NCBI RefSeq assembly: GCF_014851865.1
Contig: NZ_JACVAM010000004.1
Span: 424,999 to 488,998, forward strand
Reading direction: 5' to 3'
Length of the DNA: 64,000 nucleotides
Source: Pseudomonas sp. PDM16
Lineage (GTDB): Bacteria; Pseudomonadota; Gammaproteobacteria; Pseudomonadales; Pseudomonadaceae
The translations under genes were made by a program, and so were the position numbers. The notes below the pieces were generated by a model. It did not search any database and was not told the origin of the DNA. It worked only from the letters and a program-made list of their open reading frames with translations. Of the stretch, positions 8,387 to 16,328 are shown piece after piece (position 1 is the first letter of the stretch; each line of letters begins with the position of its first letter).

Positions 8387-10306
8387 TCAGGCGGAGAGCT
8401 CGACCAGCAGCTTGTTCAGACGCTGCACATAGGCGGCCGGGTCCTTCAGGCTGTCGCCAGCGGCCAGGGCGGCCTGGTCGAAGAGGATGTGCGACAGGTC
8501 GGCAAAACGATCTTCGTCGGCCTCGGCATCCAGCTTCTCGATCAGCGGGTGCTGCGGGTTGATCTCGAAGATCGGCTTGGCGTCCGGTACCTTCTGCCCG
8601 CTGGCTTCGAGGATCTGGCGCATCTGCAGGCCCAGGTCCTGTTCACCAATGGCGAGGATTGCCGGCGAGTCAGTCAGGCGATGCGACACGCGCACCTCGG
8701 CGACCTGCTCGCCCAGCGCGCCCTTGAGGCGCTCCAGCAGCCCTTCCTTGGCCTTGGCCACTTCTTCCTGAGCCTTCTTGTCCTCTTCCGAGTCCAGCTT
8801 GCCCAGGTCCAGGTCGCCACGCGCCACGTCGACGAAGTGCTTGCCGTCGAACTCGGTCAGGTAGCTCATCAGCCACTCGTCGATGCGGTCGGTGAGCAGC
8901 AGCACTTCGATGCCTTTCTTGCGGAAGACTTCCAGGTGCGGGCTGTTCTTGATCTGCGCAAAGGTCTCGCCGGTGAGGAAGTAGACCTTGTCCTGGCCTT
9001 CCTTCATGCGGCCGATGTAGTCGGCCAGGCCCACGGACTGCTCGCCATCGTCGCCCTGGGTGGAGGCGAAGCGCAGCAGGCCGGCGATTTTCTCCTTGTT
9101 GGCGAAGTCTTCCGCCGGGCCCTCCTTCAGCACCTGGCCGAAGGCCTTCCAGAACTGCTTGTACTGCTCGGGCTCGTTCTTCGCCAGCTTCTCCAGCATG
9201 TCCAGCACACGCTTGGTCAGTGCCGACTTCATGGCGTCGATCACCGGATCCTTCTGCAGGATCTCGCGGGAGACGTTCAGCGACAGGTCGTTGGAGTCGA
9301 CCACGCCCTTGATGAAGCGCAGGTACAGCGGCAGGAACTCGTCGGCCTGATCCATGATGAACACGCGCTGCACGTACAGCTTCAGGCCCTTCGGCGCTTC
9401 GCGCTGGTACAGGTCGAACGGCGCGCGGCCCGGCACGTAGAGCAGCGAGGTGTATTCCAGCTTGCCCTCGACCTTGTTGTGGCTCCAGGACAGCGGGTTC
9501 TCGAAGTCATGGGCGACGTGCTTGTAGAACTCCTGGTACTCCTCGTCCTTCACCTCGGTACGGCCGCGGGTCCACAGCGCGCTGGCGCGGTTGACGGTCT
9601 CCCACTCCTGCTCGGCCGGCTTGTCGGCCTCTTCACCGTGCTCTTGAGAAGAGATGGGGTCTTTCGGCAGTTCGATCGGCAGAGCAATGTGGTCGGAGTA
9701 CTTCTTGACCACGTTGCGCAGGCGCCAGCCATCGGCGAACTCTTCTTCGCCACTCTTCAGGTGCAAAACGATGCGAGTGCCGCGCTCGACCTTGTCGATA
9801 GTGGCGACTTCGAAGTCGCCCTCGCCCTTCGACGACCAGTGCACGCCTTCGCTGGCCGGGCTGCCGGCGCGACGGGTGAACACGTCGACCTTGTCGGCAA
9901 CGATGAAGGCCGAGTAGAAGCCGACGCCGAACTGACCGATCAGGTGCGAGTCCTTCTTCTGGTCGCCGGTGAGGTTCTTCATGAAGTCGGCGGTGCCGGA
10001 CTTGGCGATGGTGCCGAGGTGCGCGATCACTTCCTCGCGGCTCATGCCGATGCCGTTGTCTTCGAGGGTGACGGTCTTGGCGTCCTTGTCGAAGCTCAGA
10101 CGGATCTTCAGCTCGGCGCCGCCTTCGAGCAGCTCCGGCTTGGCCAGCGCCTCGAAGCGCAGCTTGTCGGCGGCGTCGGAGGCGTTGGAGATCAGCTCAC
10201 GGAGGAAGATTTCCTTGTTGGAATACAAGGAATGGATCATCAGGTGAAGCAGTTGCTTCACTTCGGTCTGGAAGCCCAGGGTTTCTTTTTGAGTTTCCAC
10301 ACTCAT
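8387..10306 (-). CDS. htpG: Molecular chaperone HtpG (Hsp90)
   Basis: 639-residue cytosolic Hsp90 chaperone. The N-terminal GHKL ATPase domain shows the expected motifs: helix 2 LISNASDAADKLR, DNGIGMSREE, and GQFGVGFYSAF; middle and C-terminal dimerisation domains follow at full length. ATG 10306 (protein start MSVETQKETLGFQTEV, as in other Pseudomonas HtpG) is preferred to an in-frame ATG 18 bases upstream because GGAG lies about ten bases before it. A sigma-32 promoter sits just upstream, giving heat-shock control, and a hairpin follows the stop. Confidence 0.97.
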   Translation of the reverse strand: MSVETQKETLGFQTEVKQLLHLMIHSLYSNKEIFLRELISNASDAADKLRFEALAKPELLEGGAELKIRLSFDKDAKTVTLEDNGIGMSREEVIAHLGTIAKSGTADFMKNLTGDQKKDSHLIGQFGVGFYSAFIVADKVDVFTRRAGSPASEGVHWSSKGEGDFEVATIDKVERGTRIVLHLKSGEEEFADGWRLRNVVKKYSDHIALPIELPKDPISSQEHGEEADKPAEQEWETVNRASALWTRGRTEVKDEEYQEFYKHVAHDFENPLSWSHNKVEGKLEYTSLLYVPGRAPFDLYQREAPKGLKLYVQRVFIMDQADEFLPLYLRFIKGVVDSNDLSLNVSREILQKDPVIDAMKSALTKRVLDMLEKLAKNEPEQYKQFWKAFGQVLKEGPAEDFANKEKIAGLLRFASTQGDDGEQSVGLADYIGRMKEGQDKVYFLTGETFAQIKNSPHLEVFRKKGIEVLLLTDRIDEWLMSYLTEFDGKHFVDVARGDLDLGKLDSEEDKKAQEEVAKAKEGLLERLKGALGEQVAEVRVSHRLTDSPAILAIGEQDLGLQMRQILEASGQKVPDAKPIFEINPQHPLIEKLDAEADEDRFADLSHILFDQAALAAGDSLKDPAAYVQRLNKLLVELSA

Positions 10307-10360
10307 GGTCGTCGAACTCCACATGCATGACAGGCCGCGTGATTGCGGCGGATGTCATAC

Positions 10361-10388
10361 AAATGGGGAGTTCAAGAGAGATTTCAAG
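10361..10388 (-). promoter_or_regulatory. Sigma-32 (RpoH) heat-shock promoter of htpG
   Basis: On the minus strand, -35 element CTTGAAA (complement of 10382-10388), a 13-base spacer, then -10 element CCCCATTT (complement of 10361-10368). This matches the RpoH consensus CTTGAAA-N11-16-CCCCATNT exactly and lies about 55 bases upstream of the htpG start codon. Confidence 0.9.
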
Positions 10389-10400
10389 GCCTTGGAGAAA

Positions 10401-11660
10401 TCACGGCTCCAACAATTCGATCCTGGCGATCTCTTCCGGCTTGAAACTGAAGCTGGCTTGGCCGCCACCGACGCCTAACTGCTGGCTCAGACGGATACTC
10501 CCGTCCGTGTCCACACCGATGAAGCGACCTTCCACCGTGCCGCCGCCGGCCTTGCTCACGCGCATGGCGAGGGTGCGGTACTGCTCAGGGTTGCGCTGCA
10601 GACGCGGCAGCGAGAAACGCTGGCGGCGGTCCAACGCAGGGCGCGCAACCTGCACCACTGGAGCCGCCGCCTCCGTAGCGGCTACCGGTTTGGCCGTCTC
10701 TACGGCTCGAGCCTCGGCCAGCGTCGGATAGTTGTCGCCTTGCACCTGCCAGCCGCGCGAGCCTTTCTCCAGTACCAGCTCCAGACGCTGTTCACTGCCA
10801 TTGACCTTGGCCTGCACGCTCAACGGTAACCGATCGGCGGGGAAGCCCACTTCGGGCAGCGCGGCCAACTGCACCAGACGAGTAGCGAACCGCCGCTGCA
10901 AATGGTCCTCGACGACTTTGGTCAGGGTCTCGCGAGAGTCGAAATGGGTGTCCAGGCGACCATCCTTATAACGCAGGCGGTCGGCGAACAACTCCAACTG
11001 TCCACTCAGGCCGGTCTGGAAGGATGGTGGAAGCACCAGGTGGAAGTCGCCGTGCAGCTTGTTCGGCGGCAGCACCTGCAGGTCAAGGTGCAAGGTATAG
11101 CCCTTGTTCAGCCGGCGTGCCTCGGGCAGATCCTGCTCGGGGAGCAACCAGCTGATCTCGACCTCGGGCAGTTGACCTTCGTCCTCAGGAAGCACATCCA
11201 GTTTCACTGGCGCCTTCGGCTGCGTCTGCGGCAGGCGAATCTTCACCTCGCGTCGAGCAAAGAAATCCTCACCCTCTCGCAGGCTGAGTACGCCGTCGAC
11301 CAACTCGGCATATTGCGGGGAGAACGGTTGGCCATTGAGCTCTCCATACAGGCGTATCTGCAGCTCGGCCGGCGCTGCAGGCGGCTCCTTGAGCCATCGC
11401 AGACTGAGAATGGCCTCCAGACGCGCGGCATCCTGGGTGGCCATCAGTACCATGCCCACCACCAGGGGAATAACGCCCAGCGCCGCAAGCCCGACGGCGT
11501 TGCGCGCAGTACGCCAATGGCGCAGCACGTAGATCAGTGTGATAGGTGGAATCAGGCTACCCCACCCCCACAGCAGGCTGGTGGAGAAGGCCCGCATGAC
11601 CAGCCAGACCAGGCCGGAAAGAATCAGCAGCAGGCCGCCGAGGATCAACAGCGCATCCAT
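10401..11660 (-). CDS. Uncharacterised inner-membrane protein with large soluble domain
   Basis: 419 residues; not assigned to a family I recognise. Three hydrophobic segments crowd the N-terminus (about 3-25, 28-48, 54-76), followed by some 340 hydrophilic residues. The segment near 85-200 has a repetitive beta-strand character (LQIRLYGELNGQPF, VKIRLPQTQP) and a linker rich in Ala, Val and Thr near 320-345 precedes a basic C-terminal part (RQRFSLPRLQRN) ending in a small beta-rich region. ATG 11660 has AAGGAA upstream. It ends 95 bases before the htpG start, in the same direction, with htpG's own promoter between them. The soluble part is probably periplasmic or cytoplasmic stalk-like; function unknown. 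Confidence 0.85.
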   Translation of the reverse strand: MDALLILGGLLLILSGLVWLVMRAFSTSLLWGWGSLIPPITLIYVLRHWRTARNAVGLAALGVIPLVVGMVLMATQDAARLEAILSLRWLKEPPAAPAELQIRLYGELNGQPFSPQYAELVDGVLSLREGEDFFARREVKIRLPQTQPKAPVKLDVLPEDEGQLPEVEISWLLPEQDLPEARRLNKGYTLHLDLQVLPPNKLHGDFHLVLPPSFQTGLSGQLELFADRLRYKDGRLDTHFDSRETLTKVVEDHLQRRFATRLVQLAALPEVGFPADRLPLSVQAKVNGSEQRLELVLEKGSRGWQVQGDNYPTLAEARAVETAKPVAATEAAAPVVQVARPALDRRQRFSLPRLQRNPEQYRTLAMRVSKAGGGTVEGRFIGVDTDGSIRLSQQLGVGGGQASFSFKPEEIARIELLEP

Positions 11661-11699
11661 TCGGTATTCCTTGTCGTTATTCGATGGCCCGCCGCATCA

Positions 11700-12149
11700 T
11701 CAGGGTTCATCGACCTTGAAATGGGCGCGAGCCGTGGCGATGGGTTCGCTCTGGCTTGTCTGCCAGGCCGTGATGGCGACGTTGGCCACCCGGCGACCCT
11801 GGCGCCAGACCTGGCACTGGGCATAGGTGTCACGATAATGACCGGCGCGCAGGTAATCTATCGAGAAGTCGATGATTTTCGGCAAATGTGGGATGCCCAT
11901 GAACATCAGCAGATGAAGCATGGCCGAGTGTTCCATGAATCCGGCGATGACACCCCCGTGCAGCGCCGGCAGAGTCGGGTTGCCAATGTTGTCCTTGTTG
12001 GCCGGCAGGCGGAAGACCATGTCATCACCCAAGCGCAGGCACTCAACACCGATCAGGCGCGCATATGGGATCAGCCCTATCAAGGAGTCATAGTCGTTCT
12101 TCTCGCGTGCTTCGCGTACCAGAGCATTGAAGTTGGGCGCGTCCATCAT
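11700..12149 (-). CDS. PaaI/YiiD-type hotdog thioesterase (second of a pair)
   Basis: 149-residue hotdog-fold protein of the PaaI-like acyl-CoA thioesterase group. The region NPTLPALHGGVIAGFMEHSAML contains the HGG motif and following acidic residue typical of the active site. It overlaps the preceding, related thioesterase gene by ATGA, and two adjacent ATG codons (12149 and 12146) could serve as start. The pair may act as a heterodimer or on related acyl-CoAs; substrate unknown. Confidence 0.85.
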   Translation of the reverse strand: MMDAPNFNALVREAREKNDYDSLIGLIPYARLIGVECLRLGDDMVFRLPANKDNIGNPTLPALHGGVIAGFMEHSAMLHLLMFMGIPHLPKIIDFSIDYLRAGHYRDTYAQCQVWRQGRRVANVAITAWQTSQSEPIATARAHFKVDEP

Positions 12150-12607
12150 ACGTTCCCCCGCCCGGAGTTCTTCAAGTCGCCGGGTTTGCCCATGCGCATA
12201 AAAGCACCGACCACATGGGCGATCGGCTCAGACGGATCATCCTGATAGGCGTAGCCACGAGTGAAGATCACGTTCTCGGTCACCCGGTAGCACTCGGCGA
12301 AACCGTATACATCCTTGTACGGCTCAGCCGGATGCATGTAGTCGATACGCAGATCGAGGGTCGGACATATCTCGAACTCTGGCAGCACGCAGACGGTAGA
12401 GATTCCGCAGGTAGTGTCCATCAGCGTGGTGATGGCGCCACCGTGAATGACGCCGCTCTCGGGGTTGCCGATGATGCGGGGGCTGTACGGTAGGCGCAGG
12501 GTCAGCCCGTCGGGCGTAGCCTCATGCACGCTGATGCCCAGCACCTGACCATGGCGCAGTGCCGAAAGAAACCGCTCGGCACGCAGCAGAATGGAGTTGT
12601 CGCTCAT
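12146..12607 (-). CDS. PaaI-type hotdog thioesterase (first of a pair)
   Basis: 153-residue hotdog thioesterase with the active-site stretch NPESGVIHGGAITTLMDTTCG, where HGG is followed by the catalytic-type Asp. ATG 12607 is chosen over an upstream in-frame start at 12739 because GAGG sits eight bases before it and the family N-terminus begins here. Translationally coupled (ATGA) to a second hotdog gene downstream. Acyl-CoA thioester hydrolysis is expected; the natural acyl group cannot be inferred. Confidence 0.88.
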   Translation of the reverse strand: MSDNSILLRAERFLSALRHGQVLGISVHEATPDGLTLRLPYSPRIIGNPESGVIHGGAITTLMDTTCGISTVCVLPEFEICPTLDLRIDYMHPAEPYKDVYGFAECYRVTENVIFTRGYAYQDDPSEPIAHVVGAFMRMGKPGDLKNSGRGNV

Positions 12608-12750
12608 CGTCGATACCTCGTGGCGATGGGGAAAGCCGAGCATGATAGCGTCGCCGTCGAGCTCGATACAGCCACAGCAAAAACAGTCTGAACCATCTCC
12701 TGCGGCCTCACCTCGAAACACCGATGGCCTTATCCACAAGGAGAATCCCC

Positions 12751-13017
12751 ATGCACAAACCCCTTGCCTATGCGTTCATGCTCGCCGCCACCCTTGGTCT
12801 CGCCGCCTGCGACAAACCCTCGGAAGACAAGGCCGAAGAGGCCCGCGAGGCCCAGTCAGAAGCACGTGAGTCGCTGAAAGATGCTGCCGAGCACAGCAAT
12901 GATGCAGCCCGCGCGGCAGATGAGGCCGCTCAGGAGCGAGCCAAGGAAAATGGGGCACCACCCGCCGCCCCCACCATGCCGACCACTCCACCGCCTGCCG
13001 GCCAGCAACAGCAATAG
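12751..13017 (+). CDS. Small lipoprotein, Ala/Glu-rich coiled region (paralogue 1)
   Basis: 88 residues. Lipoprotein signal peptide with lipobox LAAC (Cys at about residue 20), then a highly charged helical region rich in Glu, Ala and Lys and a Pro/Gln-rich tail. ATG 12751 is preceded by AAGGAG at 12739-12744. The next gene encodes a close paralogue with nearly the same signal peptide and the same DKxSEDK/EKTPEDK start to the mature part, so the two arose by tandem duplication. Function unknown; the helical charged body resembles small envelope-associated lipoproteins. Confidence 0.82.
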   Translation: MHKPLAYAFMLAATLGLAACDKPSEDKAEEAREAQSEARESLKDAAEHSNDAARAADEAAQERAKENGAPPAAPTMPTTPPPAGQQQQ

Positions 13018-13025
13018 CGATTCCG

Positions 13026-13060
13026 ACGACAATGCCCACGCCAGTCGCGGGCATTGTCGT
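13026..13060 (+). terminator. Perfect 12-bp hairpin between the two lipoprotein genes
   Basis: ACGACAATGCCC (13026-13037) pairs with GGGCATTGTCGT (13049-13060) across an 11-base loop, eight bases after the first lipoprotein stop. There is no good T-tract, so it may be a terminator or an mRNA-stabilising hairpin. Confidence 0.6.
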
Positions 13061-13144
13061 ATCTGGAACTTCCTTCCTGCCGCTTCGCTCCAAGCGATAC
13101 GGATGCAGCACTTACCGCATTCGCATCGACAAGGAGATCAAACC

Positions 13145-13435
13145 GTGCAAAAGCCGCTTACCTATGCCCTGCTCCTCGCCATGGCACTTGGCCTGGCAGC
13201 CTGCGAAAAGACCCCGGAAGACAAGATGGAGTCAGCCAAGGAGGATGTTTCCGAAGCCATTGAATCGATAGGAGATGCCGTCGAGAACACTGGCGAAGCT
13301 GCCGAGAAGAAGATCGATCAAGCCACTGGCCATGAGCCGACTACCGGGGAGCGACTGCAGGACGCGGCCGATGATGCAGCCGACGCCATGGAGGATGCTG
13401 GCGACGAAGCCAAGGATGCCATCGACGGTCGCTGA
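13145..13435 (+). CDS. Small lipoprotein, charged helical body (paralogue 2)
   Basis: 96 residues starting at GTG 13145, eight bases after AAGGAG (13131-13136); an overlapping longer frame from 12881 has no such support. Signal peptide with lipobox LAAC, then an acidic, Asp/Glu/Ala-rich helical region (EDVSEAIESIGDAVENTGEA, AADDAADAMEDAGDEAKDA). Paralogue of the preceding lipoprotein. Probably an envelope lipoprotein of unknown function. Confidence 0.82.
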   Translation: MQKPLTYALLLAMALGLAACEKTPEDKMESAKEDVSEAIESIGDAVENTGEAAEKKIDQATGHEPTTGERLQDAADDAADAMEDAGDEAKDAIDGR

Positions 13436-13454
13436 CCTAACCTCTCTTAACCCA

Positions 13455-13477
13455 CAAGGCCCGCTATGCGGGCCTTG
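13455..13477. terminator. Bidirectional terminator between lipoprotein and MAPEG genes
   Basis: CAAGGCCCGC (13455-13464) and GCGGGCCTTG (13468-13477) form a ten-base-pair stem with a TAT loop between two convergent genes, followed by a T-rich stretch on the plus strand. Confidence 0.8.
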
Positions 13478-13483
13478 TTCGTT

Positions 13484-13894
13484 TCAGGGCATGACCAGCA
13501 GCCAGCGTATGGCCGGGCTCAGCATGAGCAGCAGGCAGCAGACCAGAGCGACGGTCCAGACCAGCGAGCGCTGCCAGGCCAGATCCCGCCAGTAGAACGC
13601 CAGGTACAGTACGCGAGCGACAATGAATAGAATCGCCAGCAAGTCGACCCACCAACCGAAGACCTCGGTGGTATGAGCCATCAGCACTCCGGCGGCGAAC
13701 AGCGGGAACATCTCGATGCTGTTGAGGTGCGCCGCGTGCGCCCTTGCTCCTAGGCCGGTCAGTCGAGCCTGCTGGGCCCGGGGGTTATGGTTGTCGTAGC
13801 CACCGGATTCGGCGTTCATCGCACGAGCGACGGGCAGCTTGGCGGCATAGATCAGCAGCGCCGCGATAAACACACACCAAAACGGAATACTCAT
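13484..13894 (-). CDS. MAPEG-family integral membrane protein
   Basis: 136-residue, four-helix membrane protein of the MAPEG (membrane-associated proteins in eicosanoid and glutathione metabolism) family, in bacteria often annotated as microsomal-type glutathione transferase-like. The NPRAQQARLTGLGARAHAAHLNSIEMFPLFAAGVL stretch is the family core, quoted here in part: NPRAQQ, then AHLNSIE and FPLFAAGV. AAGGAG precedes ATG 13894. Convergent with the lipoprotein genes. Catalytic activity is not proven for most bacterial members. Confidence 0.88.
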   Translation of the reverse strand: MSIPFWCVFIAALLIYAAKLPVARAMNAESGGYDNHNPRAQQARLTGLGARAHAAHLNSIEMFPLFAAGVLMAHTTEVFGWWVDLLAILFIVARVLYLAFYWRDLAWQRSLVWTVALVCCLLLMLSPAIRWLLVMP

Positions 13895-14187
13895 TGCCCC
13901 TTCTCCTTCGGCTCCTTGGCCGCTTACCGTGTTTGCACGCCATCAAGGGCGCAACAGCGCACCCCTATGTCCTTCGAGCCGCTGGGCTTGTCGCTTGTTA
14001 CAGATAAATTGAACGCCTCGCCCCGCCGACAAGCCCCTGCGCGACTATGAGTTCGATGACAGGTATGATGCTGCGCTCAATTGCCTGCGTGACCACTGCG
14101 AGTGCGTCCAGCCCCGCGCGTGGTGCCAACTATCCGGGTTAGAGAGCCTGGACAGTACCGAACTATTCAAATAGCCCTGGAAGCCCC
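13895..14187. other. Intergenic region before folE
   Basis: A 293-base gap between divergent MAPEG and folE genes. It should carry both promoters; I could not pick confident -35/-10 pairs. It holds one clear inverted repeat, listed separately. No open frame with support. Confidence 0.5.
13984..14036. repeat. 10-bp inverted repeat upstream of folE
   Basis: GGGCTTGTCG (13984-13993) and CGACAAGCCC (14027-14036) are perfect complements separated by 33 bases, about 150 bases before folE. Could be an operator, a leader hairpin or chance. Confidence 0.5.
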
Positions 14188-14751
14188 ATGGAATCTAGCA
14201 CTCAGAAACTGGCCCAGCAGTACACCGCGATCCTCGGCCAACTCGGTGAGGATGTCTCCCGCGAGGGCCTGCTCGACACCCCGAAGCGCGCCGCCAAGGC
14301 GATGCAGTACCTCTGCCGTGGTTACCAGCAGACCCTGGAGGAAGTCACCAACGGCGCGCTGTTCAGCTCTGACAATAGTGAAATGGTGCTGGTAAAGAAC
14401 ATCGAGCTGTATTCGCTGTGCGAACACCATCTGCTGCCCTTCATCGGCAAGGCGCATGTGGCCTATATCCCCAGCGGCAAGGTACTGGGCCTGTCGAAGG
14501 TCGCGCGCATCGTCGACATGTATGCCCGCCGCCTGCAGATCCAGGAAAACCTCAGCCGGCAGATCGCCGAGGCCGTCCAGCAGGTCACCGGTGCACTGGG
14601 CGTGGCCGTGGTGATCGAGGCTCAGCACATGTGCATGATGATGCGTGGCGTGGAGAAGCAGAACTCGTCCATGGTCACCTCGGTCATGCTCGGCGAGTTC
14701 CGCGAGAATGCCGCCACCCGCAGCGAGTTCCTCAGCCTGATCAAGGACTGA
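14188..14751 (+). CDS. folE: GTP cyclohydrolase I (type IA)
   Basis: 187-residue cytosolic enzyme converting GTP to 7,8-dihydroneopterin triphosphate, the first step of folate (and pterin) synthesis. Zinc ligands expected from E. coli FolE are present at C78 and H81 (SLCEHHLLPF) and C149 (AQHMCMMMRG); the conserved GKVLGLSKVARIVD stretch lies between. Length fits the shorter Pseudomonas FolE. A Rho-independent terminator follows 18 bases after the stop, so it is transcribed alone. Confidence 0.96.
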   Translation: MESSTQKLAQQYTAILGQLGEDVSREGLLDTPKRAAKAMQYLCRGYQQTLEEVTNGALFSSDNSEMVLVKNIELYSLCEHHLLPFIGKAHVAYIPSGKVLGLSKVARIVDMYARRLQIQENLSRQIAEAVQQVTGALGVAVVIEAQHMCMMMRGVEKQNSSMVTSVMLGEFRENAATRSEFLSLIKD

Positions 14752-14769
14752 ACCTCCGTGCGGTAAAGA

Positions 14770-14796
14770 AAGCCGGCCTCGCGCCGGCTTTTTCAT
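14770..14796 (+). terminator. Rho-independent terminator of folE
   Basis: AAGCCGGC (14770-14777) and GCCGGCTT (14783-14790) form a GC-rich stem with a five-base loop, followed by a run of T. Confidence 0.88.
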
Positions 14797-14799
14797 GTT

Positions 14800-15147
14800 T
14801 CAGTGGTCGCGGCCGTTCCACGGCACGATGGGCAGACCCGATAGGTCTACGCCATCCAGGCAACGCGCATTCACCGCGGCCATCAGTCGCCCCTCCGGCC
14901 CCGGTGCCTCGCTGAACGGCGAGCAACCACACACGTCGCAGAAGTGATGGGCAATCTTGAGGGTGTTGAAGCGATAGGTCGGCAGATCGCCATCCGGCGA
15001 CTTCAGTTGCAGCTGGTCACGACCAACGAACCAGAGCAGGCCGCCACGCTTGCTGCACAGCGAGCAGTTGCACTCGGTCAGACTGTCGATCTCGCCACTC
15101 ACGCTGAAGCTGATCTTGCCGCAGTGGCAACTTCCCTGGTGGCTCAT
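14800..15147 (-). CDS. GFA/CENP-V-domain zinc protein
   Basis: 115-residue member of the family named after glutathione-dependent formaldehyde-activating enzyme. Cysteine clusters GSCHCGKI (residues about 6-9), CNCSLCSKRG and CDVCGC provide the two zinc sites. ATG 15147 is chosen because the family starts directly before GSCHCG; the ribosome-binding site is weak, and an upstream in-frame start at 15255 is less likely. Most such proteins have no proven activity; a role with glutathione or thiol adducts is only suggested by the family name. Confidence 0.85.
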   Translation of the reverse strand: MSHQGSCHCGKISFSVSGEIDSLTECNCSLCSKRGGLLWFVGRDQLQLKSPDGDLPTYRFNTLKIAHHFCDVCGCSPFSEAPGPEGRLMAAVNARCLDGVDLSGLPIVPWNGRDH

Positions 15148-15312
15148 GGCAGGCACTCGCATGTGGTTCGGACAGTGGCAAGCTAGTTCGCCAGTCACCG
15201 GCTCGCCAGCGCAAGCGAAGAAAATCGACGGCGAGTCGATACCCGGCGCTGCCAAGGTCGAGCAACTGGGGTACCCTGCCGCCCCTTTTCATCATTCCAG
15301 GAATGACCGGCG

Positions 15313-15684
15313 ATGCTCATCAAGGCACTGCGGATCGGCCTCGGCCAGATCATCATCTTTCTCGACTTCATCACTCGTCCGCGCAAGCTGCAGCGCAGCC
15401 CCGAGGCTCAGGCACAGGTCGAGCACGAAGCTGCCGGTTTGTCGCTGTATCAGTTTCACGCCTGCCCGTTCTGCGTGAAGACACGCCGCGCCCTGCATCG
15501 CCTGAACGTGCCGGTGGTGCTGCGTGACGCGAAGAACGACGAAGCTAGCCGTCAGGAGCTGCTGGAACAGGGCGGTAAGGTGCAGGTGCCATGCCTGCGC
15601 ATAGAAGAGTCGGCCGGGGTGCGCTGGCTTTACGAGTCAAAAGCCATCGCCGCTTACCTGGGCGAGCGCTTCGCCGCTCGTTAG
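15313..15684 (+). CDS. Glutaredoxin-family protein with N-terminal hydrophobic segment
   Basis: 123 residues. Residues about 4-22 are hydrophobic (ALRIGLGQIIIFLDFI) and could be a membrane anchor; a thioredoxin fold follows with the redox motif HACPFCVKTRR (CPFC), a cis-Pro in KVQVPCLRIEE and the C-terminal helix YESKAIAAYLGERF that resembles a GST N-domain. Expected to reduce disulfides or mixed glutathione disulfides. Stands between convergent and divergent neighbours and is followed by a palindromic terminator. Confidence 0.88.
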   Translation: MLIKALRIGLGQIIIFLDFITRPRKLQRSPEAQAQVEHEAAGLSLYQFHACPFCVKTRRALHRLNVPVVLRDAKNDEASRQELLEQGGKVQVPCLRIEESAGVRWLYESKAIAAYLGERFAAR

Positions 15685-15693
15685 GTAATGGAA

Positions 15694-15715
15694 CGGGCGG
15701 TCTTGAGACCGCCCG
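15694..15715. terminator. Bidirectional terminator, glutaredoxin and GST genes
   Basis: CGGGCGGTCT (15694-15703) and AGACCGCCCG (15706-15715) form a near-perfect palindrome between convergent genes. T-tracts are weak on both sides. Confidence 0.7.
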
Positions 15716-15723
15716 AGCAGCAC

Positions 15724-16326
15724 TCAGCCAAGCATGGGCGCGTGCTGAGGATGGCTGGCAACGCGGTCGAGCCAGGCATTGATCGCCGGGAAAGCCGCCA
15801 GGTCGAAGCCGCCCTCATGAGCCACGTGGGTGTAGGCATACAGGGCGATATCGGCAATGGTGTACTGCTCGCCCACCAGGTACGGCGTGCGCTGCAGCTG
15901 CTGCTCCATCACCTTGAATGCCTTGTAGCCGCCCTTGTGGCATTGCTCATACTCAGCGCGACGCTCTTCCGGCAGCCCCTGGTAGAGCTGGATGAAGCGC
16001 GCCACTGCCACATAGGGCTCATGGCTGTATTGCTCGAAGAACTGCCACTGCAGCATCTGCGTGCGCAGGCGTGGTTCGGTGGGGATGAATGCGCTGCCAT
16101 CGGCGAGGAAGTTGAGGATGGCGTTGGACTCCCAGAGGAAGGTGCCATCCTCCAGCTCCAGCACCGGAATCTTGCCATTGGGATTCTTGGCCAGGAATTC
16201 CGCGGTCTGGGTCTCACCCTTGAGGATGTCGATCGGCAGCCACTGGTACTGGTGGCCAAGCAGATTGAGCATCAGCTTGACCTTGTAGCAGTTGCCGGAA
16301 CGGTAATCGCCGTAGACCTTGAGCAT
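15724..16326 (-). CDS. Glutathione S-transferase
   Basis: 200-residue cytosolic GST. N-terminal thioredoxin-like domain with SGNCYKVKLML (candidate catalytic Ser/Cys) and the glutathione-binding NGKIPVLELEDGTFLWESNAIL region, shown in parts: NGKIPVL and WESNAIL (cis-Pro and Glu-Ser pair). The C-terminal all-helical domain contains the N-capping motif TIADIALYAY. GGGAGGG lies eight bases before ATG 16326. It starts two bases after the aminotransferase stop, so the two form an operon. Confidence 0.92.
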   Translation of the reverse strand: MLKVYGDYRSGNCYKVKLMLNLLGHQYQWLPIDILKGETQTAEFLAKNPNGKIPVLELEDGTFLWESNAILNFLADGSAFIPTEPRLRTQMLQWQFFEQYSHEPYVAVARFIQLYQGLPEERRAEYEQCHKGGYKAFKVMEQQLQRTPYLVGEQYTIADIALYAYTHVAHEGGFDLAAFPAINAWLDRVASHPQHAPMLG

Positions 16327-16328
16327 AT

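Noticed and set aside
8369..10330. Long plus-strand open frame opposite htpG (653 codons)
   Set aside because: Shadow of htpG; codon positions and the opposite strand explain it, and it shows no family motif.
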